Assembly: GCA_047972135.1 (NCBI GenBank)
Contig: JBKEAJ010000052.1
Span: 1 to 44,281 of the forward strand
Direction of reading: 5' to 3'
Length of the DNA stretch: 44,281 nucleotides
Source: JBKEAJ01 sp047972135
GTDB taxonomy: Bacteria; Bacteroidota; Bacteroidia; Bacteroidales; Prolixibacteraceae
The position numbers were made by a program, and so were the translations under genes. Positions 18,532 through 27,681 of the stretch are shown here, one piece after another. Every line of letters starts with the position of its first letter. Positions within the stretch are counted from its first letter, which is position 1. The notes under the pieces are model-generated. The model did no database searches, was not told the origin of the DNA, and saw only the letters and a list, made by a program, of their open reading frames with translations.

Positions 18532-19062
18532 TTAGAATTTTATTACTGAATATACCTCGTCGGTGTATTCTTTTATAATCTCCCTACCCTTTAGAAAATC
18601 AAGCTCTACAACAAAGTTGACGTATATTTTCTTTACCTCGAAATTTTGTAAAATACGCAAAACTGCTCCGATAGTGCCTCCCGTTGCCAATAAATCGTCG
18701 TGTATAAGTATAACATCGTCATGTTGCAGTGCGTCTTTATGTATTTCGATAGTATCTGTGCCGTATTCCAAAGCGTATTCTTCGCTATAAACATCCGCCG
18801 GGAGTTTGCCTTTTTTGCGTACAGGAACAAAACCGGCTTTCAGTTGATTGGAGAGAATAGCACCCAAAATAAAGCCTCTCGACTCAATGCCCAAAACCTT
18901 TGTTATCCCTTTGTCCTTATAGCTTTCGTAGATGTCGTTTACCACCACATTATTAAGCTCATAGTCCTTGAAAATGGTAGTTAAGTCTTTAAAAACTATC
19001 CCCTTTCTAGGGAAATCTACTACATCTCTGATGTTCTTTTTTACGTCTTCTAATGTTTTCAT
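18532..19062 (-). CDS. apt: Adenine phosphoribosyltransferase
   Basis: Purine salvage enzyme that joins adenine to PRPP to give AMP. The 176 residues show the family layout: VVDFPRKGIVFKDLTTIFKD at the N-terminus, GIESRGFILGAILSNQL, VRKKGKLPADVYSEEYALEYG, and the PRPP-binding loop VILIHDDLLATGGT near residue 120-133. The final FLKGREII is also typical. It lies between uvrC and the parS-containing gap before mnmG, in the same direction as both. No clear promoter was found immediately upstream. Confidence 0.95.
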   Translation of the reverse strand: MKTLEDVKKNIRDVVDFPRKGIVFKDLTTIFKDYELNNVVVNDIYESYKDKGITKVLGIESRGFILGAILSNQLKAGFVPVRKKGKLPADVYSEEYALEYGTDTIEIHKDALQHDDVILIHDDLLATGGTIGAVLRILQNFEVKKIYVNFVVELDFLKGREIIKEYTDEVYSVIKF

Positions 19063-19191
19063 TTTATATGATTTTTGTATATTCGGATTTCAGATATTCG
19101 TACATAAGTATAATACTACAATACGCTGTATGCATTACGCAATACGCCCATCAGTCGATCTAAATGTGATGATGAAACAGCCTTTACCACC

Positions 19192-19254
19192 GTCATTGCG
19201 AGCGTCAGCGAAGCAATCTGCTTCTTGTTGCAAGAGATACTCCCTTGCAATAAC
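19192..19254. repeat. Dispersed palindromic repeat, copy 2 (shortened)
   Basis: The left end GTCATTGCGAG (19192-19202) and the following GCGTCAGCGAAGCAATCTG match copy 5 closely. The right end is decayed (TTGCAATAAC) and about ten bases of the inner right arm are missing. It lies in the 616-base non-coding stretch between apt and mnmG. Confidence 0.75.
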
Positions 19255-19308
19255 CTTAGCAGATTTTACTGTTTCCATTAACTAATTGCTATACAATCAT
19301 TTTTTTTG

Positions 19309-19324
19309 CGTTCCACGTGGAACA
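19309..19324. promoter_or_regulatory. parS-like site 1 (ParB-binding palindrome)
   Basis: The perfect 14-base palindrome GTTCCACGTGGAAC occupies 19310-19323. Known ParB sites have the form TGTTCCACGTGGAACA or TGTTTCACGTGAAACA. This copy reads CGTTCCACGTGGAACA, one outer base off. parS sites cluster near the replication origin in many bacteria. parA and parB are not in this window. Confidence 0.72.
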
Positions 19325-19405
19325 ATTTATATTTTAAGCATTTCTCCTTGCAATATTCAGAGTAAATTCTTAAAAAATATAGGCTGATAAACTCTTGCCT
19401 ATCAG
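19325..19405 (-). pseudogene. Decayed duplicate of the mnmG 3' end
   Basis: Directly beside parS-like site 1 the sequence repeats the end of mnmG that adjoins site 2. The best block is AATATTGCAAGGAGAA (minus strand), with weaker similarity for about 40 bases more (ATATAGGCTG here, ATATCGGCTG in mnmG). The duplicate has stops and no open frame. It indicates that the parS site and the mnmG tail were copied together. Confidence 0.6.
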
Positions 19406-19659
19406 GAACTATACATTCAAAATACTCTATTTCCTACCGTCTCTCTACAATCAAAATATATCAATCCTAGATATGCGCCGCAATACTGTACATGCAACAA
19501 ATAATCCGTAATCACAGGAAAATTATTTGAAATTCATTCATTACACCAGTAAAAAATGAGCACCAAGCATGACAATACTCTAAATTTTTCGATAATTCAA
19601 TTCCTATTAATCGCTAATTACACAGTTTCTTCATTTCCACAACCACTAATTAAAAACAG
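19406..19659. other. Non-coding AT-rich stretch between the two parS-like sites
   Basis: I see no gene, RNA gene or strong promoter here. A short plus-strand open frame starting at 19556 runs through site 2 into the antisense of mnmG and is not credible. DnaA boxes (TTATCCACA) are absent, so there is no evidence for an origin in this stretch. Confidence 0.5.
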
Positions 19660-19675
19660 TGTTCCACGTGGAACA
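19660..19675. promoter_or_regulatory. parS-like site 2 (ParB-binding palindrome)
   Basis: TGTTCCACGTGGAACA, a perfect 16-base palindrome identical to the parS consensus form known from pseudomonads. It ends 4 bases from the mnmG stop codon. Site 1 lies 351 bases to the left. Two sites this close, beside mnmG (gidA), are consistent with an origin-proximal centromere region. Confidence 0.8.
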
Positions 19676-19678
19676 ATT

Positions 19679-21574
19679 TCATTTTTGAGGCATTCTCCTT
19701 GCAATATTCATCATCAAAACTTGAATATCGGCTGGCGATACACCCAAAATACGTTTAGCCTGACCTATATTTATTGGCTTAATGCGTTCTAATTTTTGCC
19801 TGCCTTCAGTCGAAATTTGCGTAATCGCAGAATAATCTATGTTGGAAGGAATTGTTAAACTGTCATTCTGACTAATTTTTAATGCCGTTTCTTGCTCTCT
19901 TTCAATATATCCTCGATATTTGATAGCAATCTCAACACTTTCAATTAGCTCATCCCTACTCCGAGTGGCAAGTTTTGAAAACTTTTCATTCAAATGTGGC
20001 AAGTTTTCTAACAAAGATGAAAACCTTATTTCAGGACGTAAAAGTAATGAGGATAATTTTGCACTCTCACGTAGTGTCGAAAATCCCTCTTTTTCGAGAT
20101 AGGGATTTATATCTTTCATCTTTACTTTATAGCTCTCGGCAAGATTTATCACTTCTGCTACAATTGAATATTTCAAATCTGCCGTAGTGCTAATCGATTT
20201 AAAGCGTTCTCCGAAATATGTCATTTTTGATGATAGCCGTTGGTCAGCGTTGTCTTGACGAAGCAAAATCCTAAATTCTGCCCTGCTTGTAAACATCCTA
20301 TATGGCTCGTCTACTCCTTTGGTCAGCAAGTCGTCAATCAAAACTCCAATGTATGCCTCATCCCTATTGAGTGTGAACTCCGATTTAGACGTACATTTCA
20401 TAAATGCATTAATTCCTGCTATTAAGCCTTGCCCCGCAGCCTCCTCGTAACCGGTAGTGCCATTTATCTGTCCTGCAAAAAATAAATTATCAATAAGCCT
20501 CGTCTCAAGAGTATGCTTCAAATCTTGTGGATTGAAATAGTCGTACTCAATGGCATAGCCGGGCTTTATGATATTGCAAGAGTGCAATCCCGGAATTTTT
20601 TTAATACCTGCATACTGAACTTCCAATGGTAGAGATGAACTAAATCCATTGAGATAATATTCGTAGGTATCCACTCCCTCAGGTTCGAGAAAAAGTTGAT
20701 GAGCATCCTTGTCGGCAAAAATATCAATCTTAGTTTCTATACTCGGACAATATCGTGGCCCTGCCCCCGATATAGTTCCATCGAACATCGGAGAATATTT
20801 AAACCCCTTTCTTAACTCTTGGTGTACCTCAGTATTGGTAAAAGTAATAAAACAGCTACGCTGCGACAATTGCGTATTTGAAATCTCCTTATATGTAAAT
20901 CGGTGGAAGTCATTCTCAGACTTTTGCTCTTTTACCTCCGAAAAGTCAATTGTCCGACCATCTATACGAACAGGTGTCCCCGTTTTTAATCTGTCGGCTG
21001 TGAAACCCAATTCTTTGAGCTGTGCTGTTAGTCCAACACTCCCATGCTCTCCCAATCTACCTCCCGAAAAATGTGAACGACCAATGTGTATTACTCCATT
21101 TAAAAATGTTCCGTTTGTTAAAATAACAGAATTAGAGTGAAACTCTAGACCTAAAGTGGTTTTTACACCCACAACTGCTCTCCCTTTAATCAAAAGTTCG
21201 TTCACATGGTCTTGCCACAAATCAAGATTGTCAATACTTTCAAGGGTTCTCCTCCACTCGTTGGTGAATTGGGTCTTGTCGCACTGCGAGCGTGGACTCC
21301 AAACAGCAGGCCCTTTAGAAGTATTCAGTAAACGAAACTGTATCGAGGTCTTGTCGGCAATCTCTGCCGTATACCCGCCTAAGGCATCTATCTCTCTGAC
21401 TATCTGCCCTTTAGCAATGCCGCCAATGGCAGGATTACAAGACATCTGCCCAAATCTATCTATATTTATGCTTATAAGTAGCGTTTTAGCTCCTAAATTT
21501 GCAGATACTGCTGCTGCTTCGCATCCTGCATGTCCACCACCTACAACTATTACATCATAGTTTTTGAATACCAT
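19679..21574 (-). CDS. mnmG: tRNA uridine 5-carboxymethylaminomethyl modification enzyme MnmG (GidA)
   Basis: FAD-dependent partner of MnmE, which modifies the wobble uridine of several tRNAs. The 631 residues start with the dinucleotide-binding motif VIVVGGGHAGCEAA, followed by MSCNPAIGGIAKGQIVREIDALGG, the redox block GPRYCPSIETKI, GLFFAGQINGTTGYEEAAGQGLIAG-like text (here NLFFAGQINGTTGYEEAAG), and the C-terminal helical domain ending with LMMNIARRMPQK. Its 5' end overlaps the ybeY stop by 20 bases, so the two are translationally coupled. A parS-like site adjoins the 3' end. Confidence 0.97.
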   Translation of the reverse strand: MVFKNYDVIVVGGGHAGCEAAAVSANLGAKTLLISINIDRFGQMSCNPAIGGIAKGQIVREIDALGGYTAEIADKTSIQFRLLNTSKGPAVWSPRSQCDKTQFTNEWRRTLESIDNLDLWQDHVNELLIKGRAVVGVKTTLGLEFHSNSVILTNGTFLNGVIHIGRSHFSGGRLGEHGSVGLTAQLKELGFTADRLKTGTPVRIDGRTIDFSEVKEQKSENDFHRFTYKEISNTQLSQRSCFITFTNTEVHQELRKGFKYSPMFDGTISGAGPRYCPSIETKIDIFADKDAHQLFLEPEGVDTYEYYLNGFSSSLPLEVQYAGIKKIPGLHSCNIIKPGYAIEYDYFNPQDLKHTLETRLIDNLFFAGQINGTTGYEEAAGQGLIAGINAFMKCTSKSEFTLNRDEAYIGVLIDDLLTKGVDEPYRMFTSRAEFRILLRQDNADQRLSSKMTYFGERFKSISTTADLKYSIVAEVINLAESYKVKMKDINPYLEKEGFSTLRESAKLSSLLLRPEIRFSSLLENLPHLNEKFSKLATRSRDELIESVEIAIKYRGYIEREQETALKISQNDSLTIPSNIDYSAITQISTEGRQKLERIKPINIGQAKRILGVSPADIQVLMMNIARRMPQK

Positions 21575-22010
21575 AATACTCTGACATATATTTATTCTCT
21601 GCTTCTCTCATTACTTTCTCCTCATCACTTGTTTTGTCGTTCAAACCACAGAGATGCAAAATACCATGAAATATTACTCGCAACAACTCATTTTCAAAGG
21701 AAACCCCATAGTCTTTGGAGTTCTTATCAACAGTATCAAGACTTATATATGCCTCACCGTCAACGATTTTGAAAGATCCATAATCAAAAGTTATTATATC
21801 CGTGAAATAATCATGTTTTAAAAACTCTCGATTCACTTCCAACAACTCAGCATCGCCTACAAAGAAAAAAGACACTATATCAACCGATCTGTCATAATCA
21901 GAAAGAATTTTGACAAAAACCGTCTCTATATCATTAGTATTCAGATTAATACTAAAATTAGTATTTTCAATATTCCAATTAAAAGTATTTTCGGGTCTAT
22001 TCTGCATCAT
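21555..22010 (-). CDS. ybeY: Endoribonuclease YbeY, 16S rRNA maturation factor
   Basis: A single-domain metal-dependent RNase needed for 3' maturation of 16S rRNA and for ribosome quality control. The 151 residues contain the central strand TDIITFDYG and the metal-binding motif HGILHLCGLNDKT, where two His and a downstream residue hold zinc; Bacteroidota forms commonly vary at the third position. It overlaps the DUF4175 gene upstream by 14 bases and mnmG downstream by 20, forming a tight three-gene operon. ATG 22010 is followed by a second ATG, which could equally be used. Confidence 0.92.
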   Translation of the reverse strand: MMQNRPENTFNWNIENTNFSINLNTNDIETVFVKILSDYDRSVDIVSFFFVGDAELLEVNREFLKHDYFTDIITFDYGSFKIVDGEAYISLDTVDKNSKDYGVSFENELLRVIFHGILHLCGLNDKTSDEEKVMREAENKYMSEYYGIQKL

Positions 22011-25000
22011 CTGTTACATATCTTTTGTAAATATCTCTGTAAAAAGAGTTTAATCTGCTCTGATTTTTTATAAGCTGCTCTTTGAATTTAATATTATCCC
22101 GTTCCTGCTGCGTCAAAGCAGGATTAGAATAAAACTGCTTGTCTGCACTGTTTGATTCTCTTTCATTGTCCAAATCTCGCTCCTTGTCGGCCTTTTCAGA
22201 CTCTAACATTTTATCAAGTATATCATTTTGTCGGTCGAGCGTTCGCTGCGATATATTTTGATTTAAAATATCTATCCTATTCTCTTCCAACATTTTATTA
22301 ATCTCATTTAAATCACCCTGTGTTCCTGGCTTCATACCGCCTTGTTTCTTCATATCTTGTATCATTTGCTGCAACATCTCATTCATCATCAATGCCTGTC
22401 CCATCTGATCGCTCATTTGACCGGGCTTCTTTCCGTTCTTCATATCTTTAATCATATTCTGCATTTGCTGCTTTAAAGATTGCTGACCGTCTTGCATCTT
22501 TCCAAAAGGATTTGGCTTTGCTCCTCCGGGATTAGTGCATTCACCGTCGCCACTCTTAGAGTTATTACTCTGATTTTCAAGATTGTTGATAGACTCTGCC
22601 AAAAATAATGCAAGATTGTTGATAGAAGTAAGATTCTTTCTCTGCATCACATCATAACTTCTAACAGAATTACCTCTACTGTCGACCTGCAAAGCATCTT
22701 TCATACTCGAAACTGATTTGCGAGAAAAATATTCCATATCCTCCAAATCAGTTTTTATAAAGGATGAAACCGATGGATTGCGCACTATTATAGCATTTAG
22801 AGAATCAGACACAAGCATAGATTGATTTTGAATACTAGTTTGGTCGATTATTAATCCTGAAAAAGGCTGAGTCATTACATTTAAACCAATAGTACTCTGA
22901 TTTACAGTCTCTTGGTCGAGAGATAGTGATACCAAATTATTGAGTATGCGTTTTAGATTATTAATATCTTCGGCTTGTTGCATTTCAATCTGACTTTGGA
23001 TTTTGTCTTTCATCTTTTGAGATAATTGGCTCAGCTTTTCAGATGAACTTTTCATCCCTTGTTTTGCTCCTTTTTTATCCTTTTTGCGCAAATCATCAGC
23101 GTTCTTATCCATCTGATTTAGAATATCTTTCATTTCCTGAGAAACATCATCCAAATCATACTTATTTTCAAGCTGTTCGTTTTGCTCCTTTGCTTTTTCG
23201 TAGTCTTGCTTCAATTTCTCTAATGTCGATTTATTTTGTAGCTGCTTTTCGAGAAGTTTATTTTCACTTAATTTGTCAGCATCTTTAAGCATCTGATGTT
23301 CATCATTTGCAAGCTGTTCCATCTCATTTAGTACATTGTCTAACTGCTGCTCTACTTGCAGACGTTTTAGCATTTCAATACTGTTATTCATCTGTTTTTC
23401 AAGGCTTTCTAACTTATGATTTAGTTCGTCAACAGTCTCCTTGAAATTATTAGGATTATCTTGCTGCGAAAGCTCTTGTAGCTTTTTAAGCAAGTCTTGA
23501 AGTTCTTTATCTTGCATCAGGTCGTTGAGCAGCTTGTCAATTTCTTCTTGTTTAATCTTAATATCCTCGCTTTGCTTTGTAAATGTATTAAGCATATTAC
23601 TATTCTCCTGAAACATGTTTTTCAATTGCTCAAACATATCCTTTACAGATTGATGCTGATTTTGTAAAGATTTAGATATCTGCTGATTATCCCATTTATT
23701 ATTTTTTGAATTTAAAAGACTTTTGTCAAGTTCATCGAGCTTTTCTTGCATATTTTGAGATAAATCGCCTGTTTCGTTCAGCATGTCGAAAATTTCATCA
23801 TACTTTTTATCCGACTCTTTCAAAATCTCTTCCTTGGTTGGTTTTTTATATGAAAAAGGTGATGTTGTTGCTTTTTTGTATCCGTGAAAATAATCATTGT
23901 CAGCTATTTCAAAATAATATGACAAATCTGAAAACGCGAGAGTATTGAAATTAAATCCGTACTCAAAATACTCATGGTTCATGCGGAGTGGTACATCTAT
24001 TTTCACAACACTATCAGCATCTGAAGTATTTGATTTAATAATCATTTTCAGCGAATGAAAACCATAATCGTCTGACACTTCGCCTGAAAAATAAAACACT
24101 CCATATTCGCTAGTATCGGCATATTGTTTCACACTGATAAGTGGAAATTCATCCGGAATAACTGAGATTGAACTCGACAAAAGTGTTTCGTCCTTAAAAT
24201 ATTCATTATCGCAAATAATACTGTATTCCCTATTGTCGTTGGCTCGCATAGAAAAACTGAATTTATCGCCGTCTTTTTCTACAACATAAGTAGTGTCAGC
24301 AAATTTAAATTTCAGCGTAGAAGTATTTAATGTTGATAGAGTCCATTTAATAGTAGAATTAACAGGAACAATTACATCTGAATTTTCATTTAATATTTCA
24401 GTATCCAATTTTGTATATGAAGGTGGATTGATTTGTATCGATATTTTATCAATTATAGGGCTTGAAAGTACATTAAGTAAGTAATTATCAGAAAAATAAG
24501 TCTTATCAGTAAATCTGAAATCAAGATTATTGTTTACATTTTCAAATGTGTACTCAAAATTGTTGTTAGATTTCTCCATCAAATAATCAACATTGTTGAT
24601 ACGTATGTAAACAATACTTGGAATCTCATCGCCAACACACTGTAAATTAATAGTATACGAATCTCCTCGTCTTACTGATAGGTCTGTGTTTACAAGTTGA
24701 AACTCAAAAGGCGGAGGTGGATAATAAGCATCGCTATAATTTACTAATCGCTCATAGGTATTTTTGAAAGAAGAAGGATTGACAAATGCAAAAGTTAATA
24801 GCATAAACAACACAATACCAAGGTATAAGCCAAACTTTTTAATACTCGAAAAATCAATAGCTTTAGCAAAAGGGATATGTTCAATCTTGGAAATTTTCTG
24901 ATTTATACTTGCTAGAACCAACTCATTGTTTGAAGCATTTTTATCCTCTGCAAGCTCAACTACATTGATTAGTTGATCTTTCAGCTCGGGAAAATGATTA

Positions 25001-25296
25001 TTAATAATCCAATTTGCTTTTTTGTAGTCGATGTCTCGTCCATACTTCAATACTTTCAACAATGGAAATAATATCCAAAGTATAAATATTACAAGCGTAA
25101 AAGTCAGTGTGAAAAAGAATAAGACAGTACGGAATGATACTGATGAATATAACTGACTTTCAATGATATAGATAATCAGAAAATATGATAACCACACCAA
25201 AGCCGACAAAATTAATCCACGCAAGAGCTTCACCATATAGTATCTATTGATGAAGGACTCAAGCCTATTCCTTAAATATTTATAACTATTAGTCAT
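21997..25296 (-). CDS. Large DUF4175-type membrane protein with long coiled coil
   Basis: A 1099-residue protein of the DUF4175 type seen across Bacteroidota. Hydrophobic segments lie at about residues 25-46, 57-80 and 154-172, so the N-terminus is anchored in the inner membrane. An Ig-like beta-rich region follows (about 180-490, with PPSYTKLDTE). A long, Gln/Lys/Glu-rich coiled-coil stretch covers about 490-790. Near the end are Met/Gln/Gly-rich repeats (MQNMIKDMKNGKKPGQMSDQ) and a charged tail. The function is unknown; a role in the cell envelope is plausible from the topology. It heads the operon DUF4175-ybeY-mnmG, with a likely promoter at 25388-25419. Confidence 0.85.
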   Translation of the reverse strand: MTNSYKYLRNRLESFINRYYMVKLLRGLILSALVWLSYFLIIYIIESQLYSSVSFRTVLFFFTLTFTLVIFILWILFPLLKVLKYGRDIDYKKANWIINNHFPELKDQLINVVELAEDKNASNNELVLASINQKISKIEHIPFAKAIDFSSIKKFGLYLGIVLFMLLTFAFVNPSSFKNTYERLVNYSDAYYPPPPFEFQLVNTDLSVRRGDSYTINLQCVGDEIPSIVYIRINNVDYLMEKSNNNFEYTFENVNNNLDFRFTDKTYFSDNYLLNVLSSPIIDKISIQINPPSYTKLDTEILNENSDVIVPVNSTIKWTLSTLNTSTLKFKFADTTYVVEKDGDKFSFSMRANDNREYSIICDNEYFKDETLLSSSISVIPDEFPLISVKQYADTSEYGVFYFSGEVSDDYGFHSLKMIIKSNTSDADSVVKIDVPLRMNHEYFEYGFNFNTLAFSDLSYYFEIADNDYFHGYKKATTSPFSYKKPTKEEILKESDKKYDEIFDMLNETGDLSQNMQEKLDELDKSLLNSKNNKWDNQQISKSLQNQHQSVKDMFEQLKNMFQENSNMLNTFTKQSEDIKIKQEEIDKLLNDLMQDKELQDLLKKLQELSQQDNPNNFKETVDELNHKLESLEKQMNNSIEMLKRLQVEQQLDNVLNEMEQLANDEHQMLKDADKLSENKLLEKQLQNKSTLEKLKQDYEKAKEQNEQLENKYDLDDVSQEMKDILNQMDKNADDLRKKDKKGAKQGMKSSSEKLSQLSQKMKDKIQSQIEMQQAEDINNLKRILNNLVSLSLDQETVNQSTIGLNVMTQPFSGLIIDQTSIQNQSMLVSDSLNAIIVRNPSVSSFIKTDLEDMEYFSRKSVSSMKDALQVDSRGNSVRSYDVMQRKNLTSINNLALFLAESINNLENQSNNSKSGDGECTNPGGAKPNPFGKMQDGQQSLKQQMQNMIKDMKNGKKPGQMSDQMGQALMMNEMLQQMIQDMKKQGGMKPGTQGDLNEINKMLEENRIDILNQNISQRTLDRQNDILDKMLESEKADKERDLDNERESNSADKQFYSNPALTQQERDNIKFKEQLIKNQSRLNSFYRDIYKRYVTDDAE

Positions 25297-25387
25297 ATCT
25301 TATTTACTAGTCATTTATAAAAAACAAGCCTGTCAAAAACTTTGTTTATAAAACAATAATCACCCTTGACAGATTGTTTGTAAATTG

Positions 25388-25419
25388 CAAAGTTAAAGTT
25401 TTGAATTTAATGAAACATA
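25388..25419 (-). promoter_or_regulatory. Probable promoter for DUF4175-ybeY-mnmG
   Basis: On the minus strand a perfect -7 box TAACTTTG (25388-25395) lies 20 bases from TATG (25416-25419), one mismatch from the -33 TTTG. The start would be near 25381, about 85 bases before the ATG at 25296. The divergent gap 25297-25714 (418 bases) otherwise holds only the weaker ruvB-side boxes. Confidence 0.5.
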
Positions 25420-25541
25420 TCCGTATAAAAAAGTTTTGGAACTATCAAAGACAAAGTTTTTATTTTTAGTCAAGATTTACTGACATCGATTTTAACAGCT
25501 AAGGTTGTCAACAAGCAAGTAAAATAAGGTATTTAACAATG

Positions 25542-25573
25542 TTGGAAAGTATCATGAAAATAATGTATCTTAG
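25542..25573 (+). promoter_or_regulatory. Possible weak promoter for ruvB
   Basis: TTGG (25542-25545), 20 bases, then TATCTTAG (25566-25573). The spacing is right, but both boxes deviate from TTTG and TAnnTTTG. It would leave a leader of about 135 bases before ruvB. No better match is seen in the gap. Confidence 0.3.
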
Positions 25574-25714
25574 CACATTATATCTGTCGATAGCTTTTTA
25601 TAAAATATGAATAGCGTGAATAAATTAAAGTAAGTATATTTATGCACAATTTCAACAGGATATATACATATATATATCTTTAATTAATTAATTCTTTAAT
25701 ACTATATATATAAT

Positions 25715-26761
25715 ATGATTGAAGACGAAGGTAGTGAAAATATTAGGGAGTGGGCAAGTAGTTCGGAAGACAACGAAGCAGTGCTGCGACCGGCGCAATT
25801 TAGCGATTTTACAGGACAAAGAGCTATTGTAGATAATCTCAAAGTTTTTGTGCAGGCGGCAAAACTACGAAATGAACCGTTAGACCATGTGTTGCTGCAT
25901 GGTCCTCCGGGATTGGGAAAAACTACTTTGTCAAATATTGTAGCTACCGAAATGGGTGTTGGTATCAAAATCACATCAGGTCCGGTTCTCGAAAAACCTG
26001 GCGATTTGGCAGGACTACTTACCAATCTTGATACTTGCGATGTTCTGTTTATTGATGAAATTCATAGACTTAGCCCTGTGGTAGAGGAATATCTGTACTC
26101 GGCAATGGAAGATTTCAGAATAGATATTATGATTGACAAAGGACCTAGTGCAAGGTCAATACAGATTGATTTAAACCCTTTTACTCTCGTTGGGGCTACT
26201 ACTAGGTCGGGACTGCTTACATCGCCTCTAAGAGCTCGCTTTGGTATTAAATGCCTATTGGAATACTACGACACAGACATACTGACGACCATAGTGAAAC
26301 GCTCTGCTAAAATTATGAATGTCCAGATAAACGAACAAGCAGCTCACGAAATAGCTCTTAGAAGTCGTGGAACTCCTCGTATTGCCAATGCACTACTCCG
26401 CAGAGTTAGAGATTTTGCACAAGTGAAAGGAACAGGTAAAATTGATTTGGAAATTACGAAATACGGACTCGAAGCTCTGAACATCGACATAGCAGGGCTC
26501 GACGAAATGGATAACAAGATATTGCTGACAATTATTGATAAGTTCAAGGGAGGTCCTGTTGGTTTATCCACAATAGCTACTGCGGTAGGGGAGGACTCTG
26601 GAACGATAGAGGAAGTTTATGAACCTTTTCTGATAAAAGAAGGTTTTATAAATAGAACACCGCGTGGCAGAATGGCAACAGAAACAGCATTTACGCATTT
26701 TGGTAAGATTTACAAAAACCGACCCGACAGCCAGCAAATGAGTATCTTTGATGATATGTAA
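25715..26761 (+). CDS. ruvB: Holliday junction branch-migration helicase RuvB
   Basis: AAA+ motor that, with RuvA, drives branch migration of Holliday junctions. In 348 residues: an N-terminal acidic stretch, RPAQFSDFTGQ, Walker A GPPGLGKTT (about 65-73), Walker B DVLFIDEIHRL, sensor 1 GATTRSGLLTSPLRARFG, the arginine-finger region RARFG, sensor 2 RSRGTPRIANALLRRVRDFA, and the C-terminal winged helix EPFLIKEGFINRTPRGR. It is divergent from the DUF4175 operon. ruvA and ruvC are not in this window. Confidence 0.97.
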   Translation: MIEDEGSENIREWASSSEDNEAVLRPAQFSDFTGQRAIVDNLKVFVQAAKLRNEPLDHVLLHGPPGLGKTTLSNIVATEMGVGIKITSGPVLEKPGDLAGLLTNLDTCDVLFIDEIHRLSPVVEEYLYSAMEDFRIDIMIDKGPSARSIQIDLNPFTLVGATTRSGLLTSPLRARFGIKCLLEYYDTDILTTIVKRSAKIMNVQINEQAAHEIALRSRGTPRIANALLRRVRDFAQVKGTGKIDLEITKYGLEALNIDIAGLDEMDNKILLTIIDKFKGGPVGLSTIATAVGEDSGTIEEVYEPFLIKEGFINRTPRGRMATETAFTHFGKIYKNRPDSQQMSIFDDM

Positions 26762-26846
26762 ATGCTTGTTTAATTGTTTAAGATTTAGAGTTTAAGGACT
26801 GTTAGTCTGAAAATTCGAGCATCTGAAAATCTATAAATCTATAAAA

Positions 26847-27593
26847 ATGAAATATATACTGATTACTTTATCGCTTTTGTTTGTAATAGCAAATAAAGCT
26901 AAGGCACAAGATGATACTGAGCTTGACCCGATGTTAATTACTTTTAGTGCTAAACTAATATCAAGTTTGGACTCAAGTTCTATTGCTTTTGCACACATTA
27001 TCAATCCACGAACCAGAAATGGTGTGATTACTGATGATGACGGGGTTTTTACAATTCAGATGTTGAATGTTGACAGTCTTATTGTTACTGCGGTGGGAAT
27101 AAAAAAGACCGTACTTAAAGTTTATCCGGATTATGAAGAAGGTACAGTGGTTACTTATATTCTTCAAGCTGATGTTTATAATATTGACAATGTTGAAGTT
27201 CAAGGTGATAATCGTATAGATTTAGGTTTTGAGGAAGGCAAAGAAAGAAATACTCTTGACCCGAAATATAGATCTGATTATTATAAAGATAAGCCCGGTG
27301 TGTTAGAGGCTATATTTTCTCCTCTCAGTTATCTGGGTTATAAATTTAGTAAACGAGAACAAGAAAAAAGAGCTTTACTCACTACCATTAGAGATGAAGA
27401 ACGTTGGGAAGCTGTTTCTGAAATGTATAACAAAAAAACGGTTATGGAGCTGACGGGTCTAAGTGAAAGAGAAGTCGAAGATTTTATGCTCTATGTGAAC
27501 AAAAAAGTAGATATACTGAAATTAAAAACTCAGCAAGATGTAAATTTTGCCGTATTGGCAGCATACAAAGAATATAAGGAAGAGGGTAGGTAA
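26847..27593 (+). CDS. Secreted protein with carboxypeptidase-like regulatory domain
   Basis: A 248-residue exported protein. Residues 1-20 form a signal peptide (ILITLSLLFVIANKAKA, cleavage expected after AQ or A-K-A). Residues about 30-110 have the CarboxypepD_reg-like beta fold (ISSLDSSSIAFAHIINPRTRNGVITDDDG-type text, with FTIQMLNVDSLIVTAVG). The rest is charged and helical. Such domains are common at the start of Bacteroidota outer-membrane and periplasmic proteins, but here no receptor barrel follows. It lies 85 bases after ruvB and may share its transcript. The specific role is unknown. Confidence 0.78.
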   Translation: MKYILITLSLLFVIANKAKAQDDTELDPMLITFSAKLISSLDSSSIAFAHIINPRTRNGVITDDDGVFTIQMLNVDSLIVTAVGIKKTVLKVYPDYEEGTVVTYILQADVYNIDNVEVQGDNRIDLGFEEGKERNTLDPKYRSDYYKDKPGVLEAIFSPLSYLGYKFSKREQEKRALLTTIRDEERWEAVSEMYNKKTVMELTGLSEREVEDFMLYVNKKVDILKLKTQQDVNFAVLAAYKEYKEEGR

Positions 27594-27595
27594 GT

Positions 27596-27681
27596 AAACA
27601 GCCTTGTTTAAGGTTGAATTGTTTAATCGTTTAGGGTTTAAAAAATGCAGTAGGCTTTAAGCGAGCAGCCAATAAACGAAC
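27596..27681. repeat. Flank of the composite repeat, inverted relative to 41688-41802
   Basis: From AAACAGCCTTGTTTAA to CAGCCAATAAACGAAC this stretch is the reverse complement of the block right of copy 5, with one gap of about 20 bases (GAACTGTTTAATAGT lost) and several substitutions. It adjoins copy 3 of the palindromic repeat, so flank and palindrome moved or were copied as one unit. Confidence 0.7.

Noticed and set aside
19556..19792. A 78-codon plus-strand frame spanning parS-like site 2
   Set aside because: It is antisense to the mnmG end and depends on the palindrome; no support as a gene.
25297..25714. The divergent AT-rich gap considered as a replication origin
   Set aside because: No DnaA boxes were found on either strand; promoters explain the divergence.
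26564..26572. A DnaA-box match (TTATCCACA) considered as evidence for an origin
   Set aside because: It is a single copy inside ruvB, with no cluster and no AT-rich unwinding region beside it.
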